From: Solimicrobium silvestre
GTDB taxonomy: Bacteria > Pseudomonadota > Gammaproteobacteria > Burkholderiales > Burkholderiaceae_D
NCBI RefSeq assembly: GCF_002976435.1
Contig: NZ_PUGF01000020.1
Coordinates: 1-64,000, forward strand
Direction of reading: 5' to 3'
Length of the DNA stretch: 64,000 nt
Of this stretch, positions 62,299 to 64,000 are shown one piece after another. The position numbers and the translations under genes are program-made. Under the pieces are notes generated by a model that searched no databases, had not been told where the DNA came from, and saw nothing but the letters and a program-made list of their open reading frames with translations. Numbering within the stretch: the first letter of the stretch is position 1; every line of letters starts with the position of its first letter.

Positions 62299-64000
62299 TA
62301 CGCACGCTCCACAGTAATTTGACCGAACATTGCGCCAAGTGATGCGGTAACTGGATGCCCTGCAGCAACTCTAACTACGCCAGCCGGCAAGCCTTTATCA
62401 CGCGACACTGGCAACAATACGCTTCGACCAGCTTGGCTGACTTTAACGATATCGCCATCAACTAGTCCCATTTCGGTTAAATGAGCCGCCGCCATCCAGG
62501 CACGTGGTGGTTTTGCATCCGCTGTTTCTTGCAGTGCTTCAGAACGACGCGCTAAAGCGTCTGTGCTATAGATAGCCACATTTGAAATTCGCTCAAAGCC
62601 TGCAACAGGAGTAACTTTATCCACGCCTGAAACGGTCAGACTAATCTTGTTATTTAGAAGGCTGGATAAGTCCGTTTGTTTTTGCAGTAACTCATCACGC
62701 ACTGATTCCGATGTTTCGTAATCAAAACCGGCTATACCGAGTAAGTTGCCAAGAACGCGCAATACTTTCCATGCTGGACGAGTATCACCCAATGGTTTGA
62801 CTGCACCATTAAAACTTTGTGCGCGACCTTCACAGTTCACGAAGGTGCCTGAAGTTTCAGTAAATGGTGCGATTGGCAGTAATACATCGGCGTAATCCAG
62901 TGCCTGTTTAAATGCCGACAACACAATCACCATTTCAGCCTGCTCTAATGCCGGACGAGCATCAGTCGCACAATCCAGCAGCGGATCTGCATTCAACAAG
63001 ACGTAGGCTTTACGCGCTTGTGTCAACATTTGCTGTGCATTCAAGCCGTTTTGACCTGGCAAAGCATTGGCGATGTAACCGCCTACGGTATTTGCAGCTT
63101 CTGTCAAATATCCAAACTTAATGCCGGTTTGTTCAGCAATCCACTGAGCAACTGCGTGTAATTGCGTTGCTTGCGGATGTTGGGTAACTGCATTACCCAA
63201 CATAATCGCGTTTTTATCACCAGCTAACAGATCGGCGGCAATTGCACGCGCTGCGTCTGAAATAGTGATTTGCGCGACTGGCGCAGTAACGCCTTTAGCT
63301 TCAGCAACTACCAACATAATTTCTGTTAATGCAGACAACCATGCTGACGGTGCACAAATTAATTTGTTTGCGACTGGCATCAACAAATCATCATCACTAG
63401 CATGCAGAATCGAAATTTTGCTACCGACTTTAGTCGAATGACGCAAACGAGCCGCCAACAATGGGTGATCTTTACGCAGGAAAGAACCGATTACCAAAAC
63501 ATTGGTCAATTCTGCAAACTCAGCAATCGGCATACCCAACCAAGGTTTGAAACCGGTTGTTACTGTGTCGTCAGATGCACGCAGGCGGAAATCAATATTT
63601 TCACTGCCCATGCCACGTATTACTTTTTGCAGCAAACTTAACTCTTCTAGCGTGGAGTGCGGGGTTGCCAAAGCACCGATCGCAGCTGCGCCGTGTTCAT
63701 GTTTGATATTTTTCAAACCATGCGCAACATATTCCAGCGCTGTTTGCCAGTCAGTTTCCTGCCATTGGCCGCCCTGTTTGATCATCGGCTTAGTCAAACG
63801 CTGTTCGCTATTCAAAGCTTCGTAGGAGAAACGATCTTTATCGGTAATCCAGCATTCGTTGACTGCTTCGTTTTCAAGTGGCAAAACGCGCATAACTTTA
63901 TTGTTTTTAACTTGAACAATCAGGTTACTACCTAAGCCATCGTGCGGACTAACTGATTTACGGCGTGACAATTCCCAAGTACGCGCTGAATAGCGGAATG
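62298..64000 (-). CDS. nuoG: NADH-quinone oxidoreductase subunit G (5' end outside the window)
   Basis: The molybdopterin-oxidoreductase-like part of NuoG, cut by the window edge. The frame is open to position 64000; reading beyond 63971 continues with [25 protein letters not shown], so the first Met-like codon at 63971 is not a true start. The N-terminal 2Fe-2S and FeS domains lie beyond the edge. Visible motifs include [24 protein letters not shown] and [19 protein letters not shown], both NuoG typical. About 567 codons are present of an expected 770 or so. Confidence 0.95.
   Translation of the reverse strand, partial: FRYSARTWELSRRKSVSPHDGLGSNLIVQVKNNKVMRVLPLENEAVNECWITDKDRFSYEALNSEQRLTKPMIKQGGQWQETDWQTALEYVAHGLKNIKHEHGAAAIGALATPHSTLEELSLLQKVIRGMGSENIDFRLRASDDTVTTGFKPWLGMPIAEFAELTNVLVIGSFLRKDHPLLAARLRHSTKVGSKISILHASDDDLLMPVANKLICAPSAWLSALTEIMLVVAEAKGVTAPVAQITISDAARAIAADLLAGDKNAIMLGNAVTQHPQATQLHAVAQWIAEQTGIKFGYLTEAANTVGGYIANALPGQNGLNAQQMLTQARKAYVLLNADPLLDCATDARPALEQAEMVIVLSAFKQALDYADVLLPIAPFTETSGTFVNCEGRAQSFNGAVKPLGDTRPAWKVLRVLGNLLGIAGFDYETSESVRDELLQKQTDLSSLLNNKISLTVSGVDKVTPVAGFERISNVAIYSTDALARRSEALQETADAKPPRAWMAAAHLTEMGLVDGDIVKVSQAGRSVLLPVSRDKGLPAGVVRVAAGHPVTASLGAMFGQITVERA

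Noticed and set aside
61682-62317. 211-residue ORF on the plus strand opposite nuoH and the nuoG end
   Set aside because: It lies fully antisense to nuoH, which has strong family motifs. The translated sequence has no recognisable domain, so it is a shadow of a conserved gene.
62298-63971. nuoG as a complete 557-residue gene starting at 63971
   Set aside because: The codon there is TTG, and NuoG-like sequence continues upstream in frame to the edge of the window. It is a truncated view of a longer gene.
1-64000. CRISPR arrays, tRNA or rRNA genes, toxin-antitoxin or defence islands
   Set aside because: No regularly spaced repeats, cloverleaf sequences or rRNA stretches were recognised, and no pair of small genes looks like a toxin-antitoxin system. 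All long ORFs on the annotated strands were accounted for as metabolic or membrane genes.

Overview
The window looks like chromosomal DNA of a betaproteobacterium of the order Burkholderiales, most plausibly an Oxalobacteraceae-type genome (inference from gene content and order; base composition looks unusually low in G+C for that order, but I did not compute it). The pointers are the bamD / rluD / pgeF / phaC / phaB / phaR block, a NAD-dependent molybdenum formate dehydrogenase of the FdsGBAD type, and a nuo operon ending in nuoN, a DUF2818 gene and a NUDIX hydrolase gene. Almost all of the window is intact, tightly packed metabolic and housekeeping sequence. I see no rRNA, tRNA, CRISPR array, prophage or complete insertion sequence.

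Layout. 0.2-5 kb: recJ, then a small secreted protein, a LytS/AlgZ-type sensor kinase and its LytTR response regulator, with a 192-bp multi-hairpin element between kinase and regulator. 5-15 kb: polyhydroxybutyrate genes phaR, phaB and phaC (no phaA here), pgeF-rluD divergent from bamD, tmk-mltG divergent from ygfZ and an NRDE-family gene. 15-20 kb: glycine cleavage genes gcvH-gcvP-gcvT, with a 159-bp symmetric hairpin element between gcvH and gcvP. 20-28 kb: glpD-glpK, an ArnT-like glycosyltransferase, a DadA-like dehydrogenase and the NAD(P)HX repair enzyme. 28-37 kb: a formate module of fdsG-fdsB-fdsA-fdsD, a divergent FdsR-like regulator, fdhD and an OFA-family oxalate/formate transporter. 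37-50 kb: mixed single genes (2OG-Fe(II) oxygenase, CBS-domain protein, metY, hydrolase, LysE exporter, periplasmic binding protein, HAD phosphatase, diacylglycerol-glycosyltransferase-like enzyme, ybbA/tesA pair, CZB-domain protein, universal stress protein, lipoprotein, GtrA, thioesterase, SDR). 50-54 kb: ETF-ubiquinone oxidoreductase and two tandem OmpW-family porins. 54-64 kb: the distal nuo operon nuoG(partial)-H-I-J-K-L-M-N, DUF2818 and a NUDIX hydrolase, all on the minus strand.

How the parts fit. The genes describe an aerobic respirer. Complex I and ETF-QO feed the quinone pool, formate dehydrogenase and GlpD supply reducing equivalents from formate and glycerol 3-phosphate, glycine cleavage supplies one-carbon units and NADH, and excess acetyl-CoA is stored as PHB. 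No clearly new multi-gene system is visible. The items most worth a second look are non-coding: the two hairpin-rich elements (3956-4147 and 19340-19498), a near-perfect 36-bp palindrome (4979-5014), paired terminators left by an ompW duplication, and the overlapping divergent start codons of ybbA and tesA.
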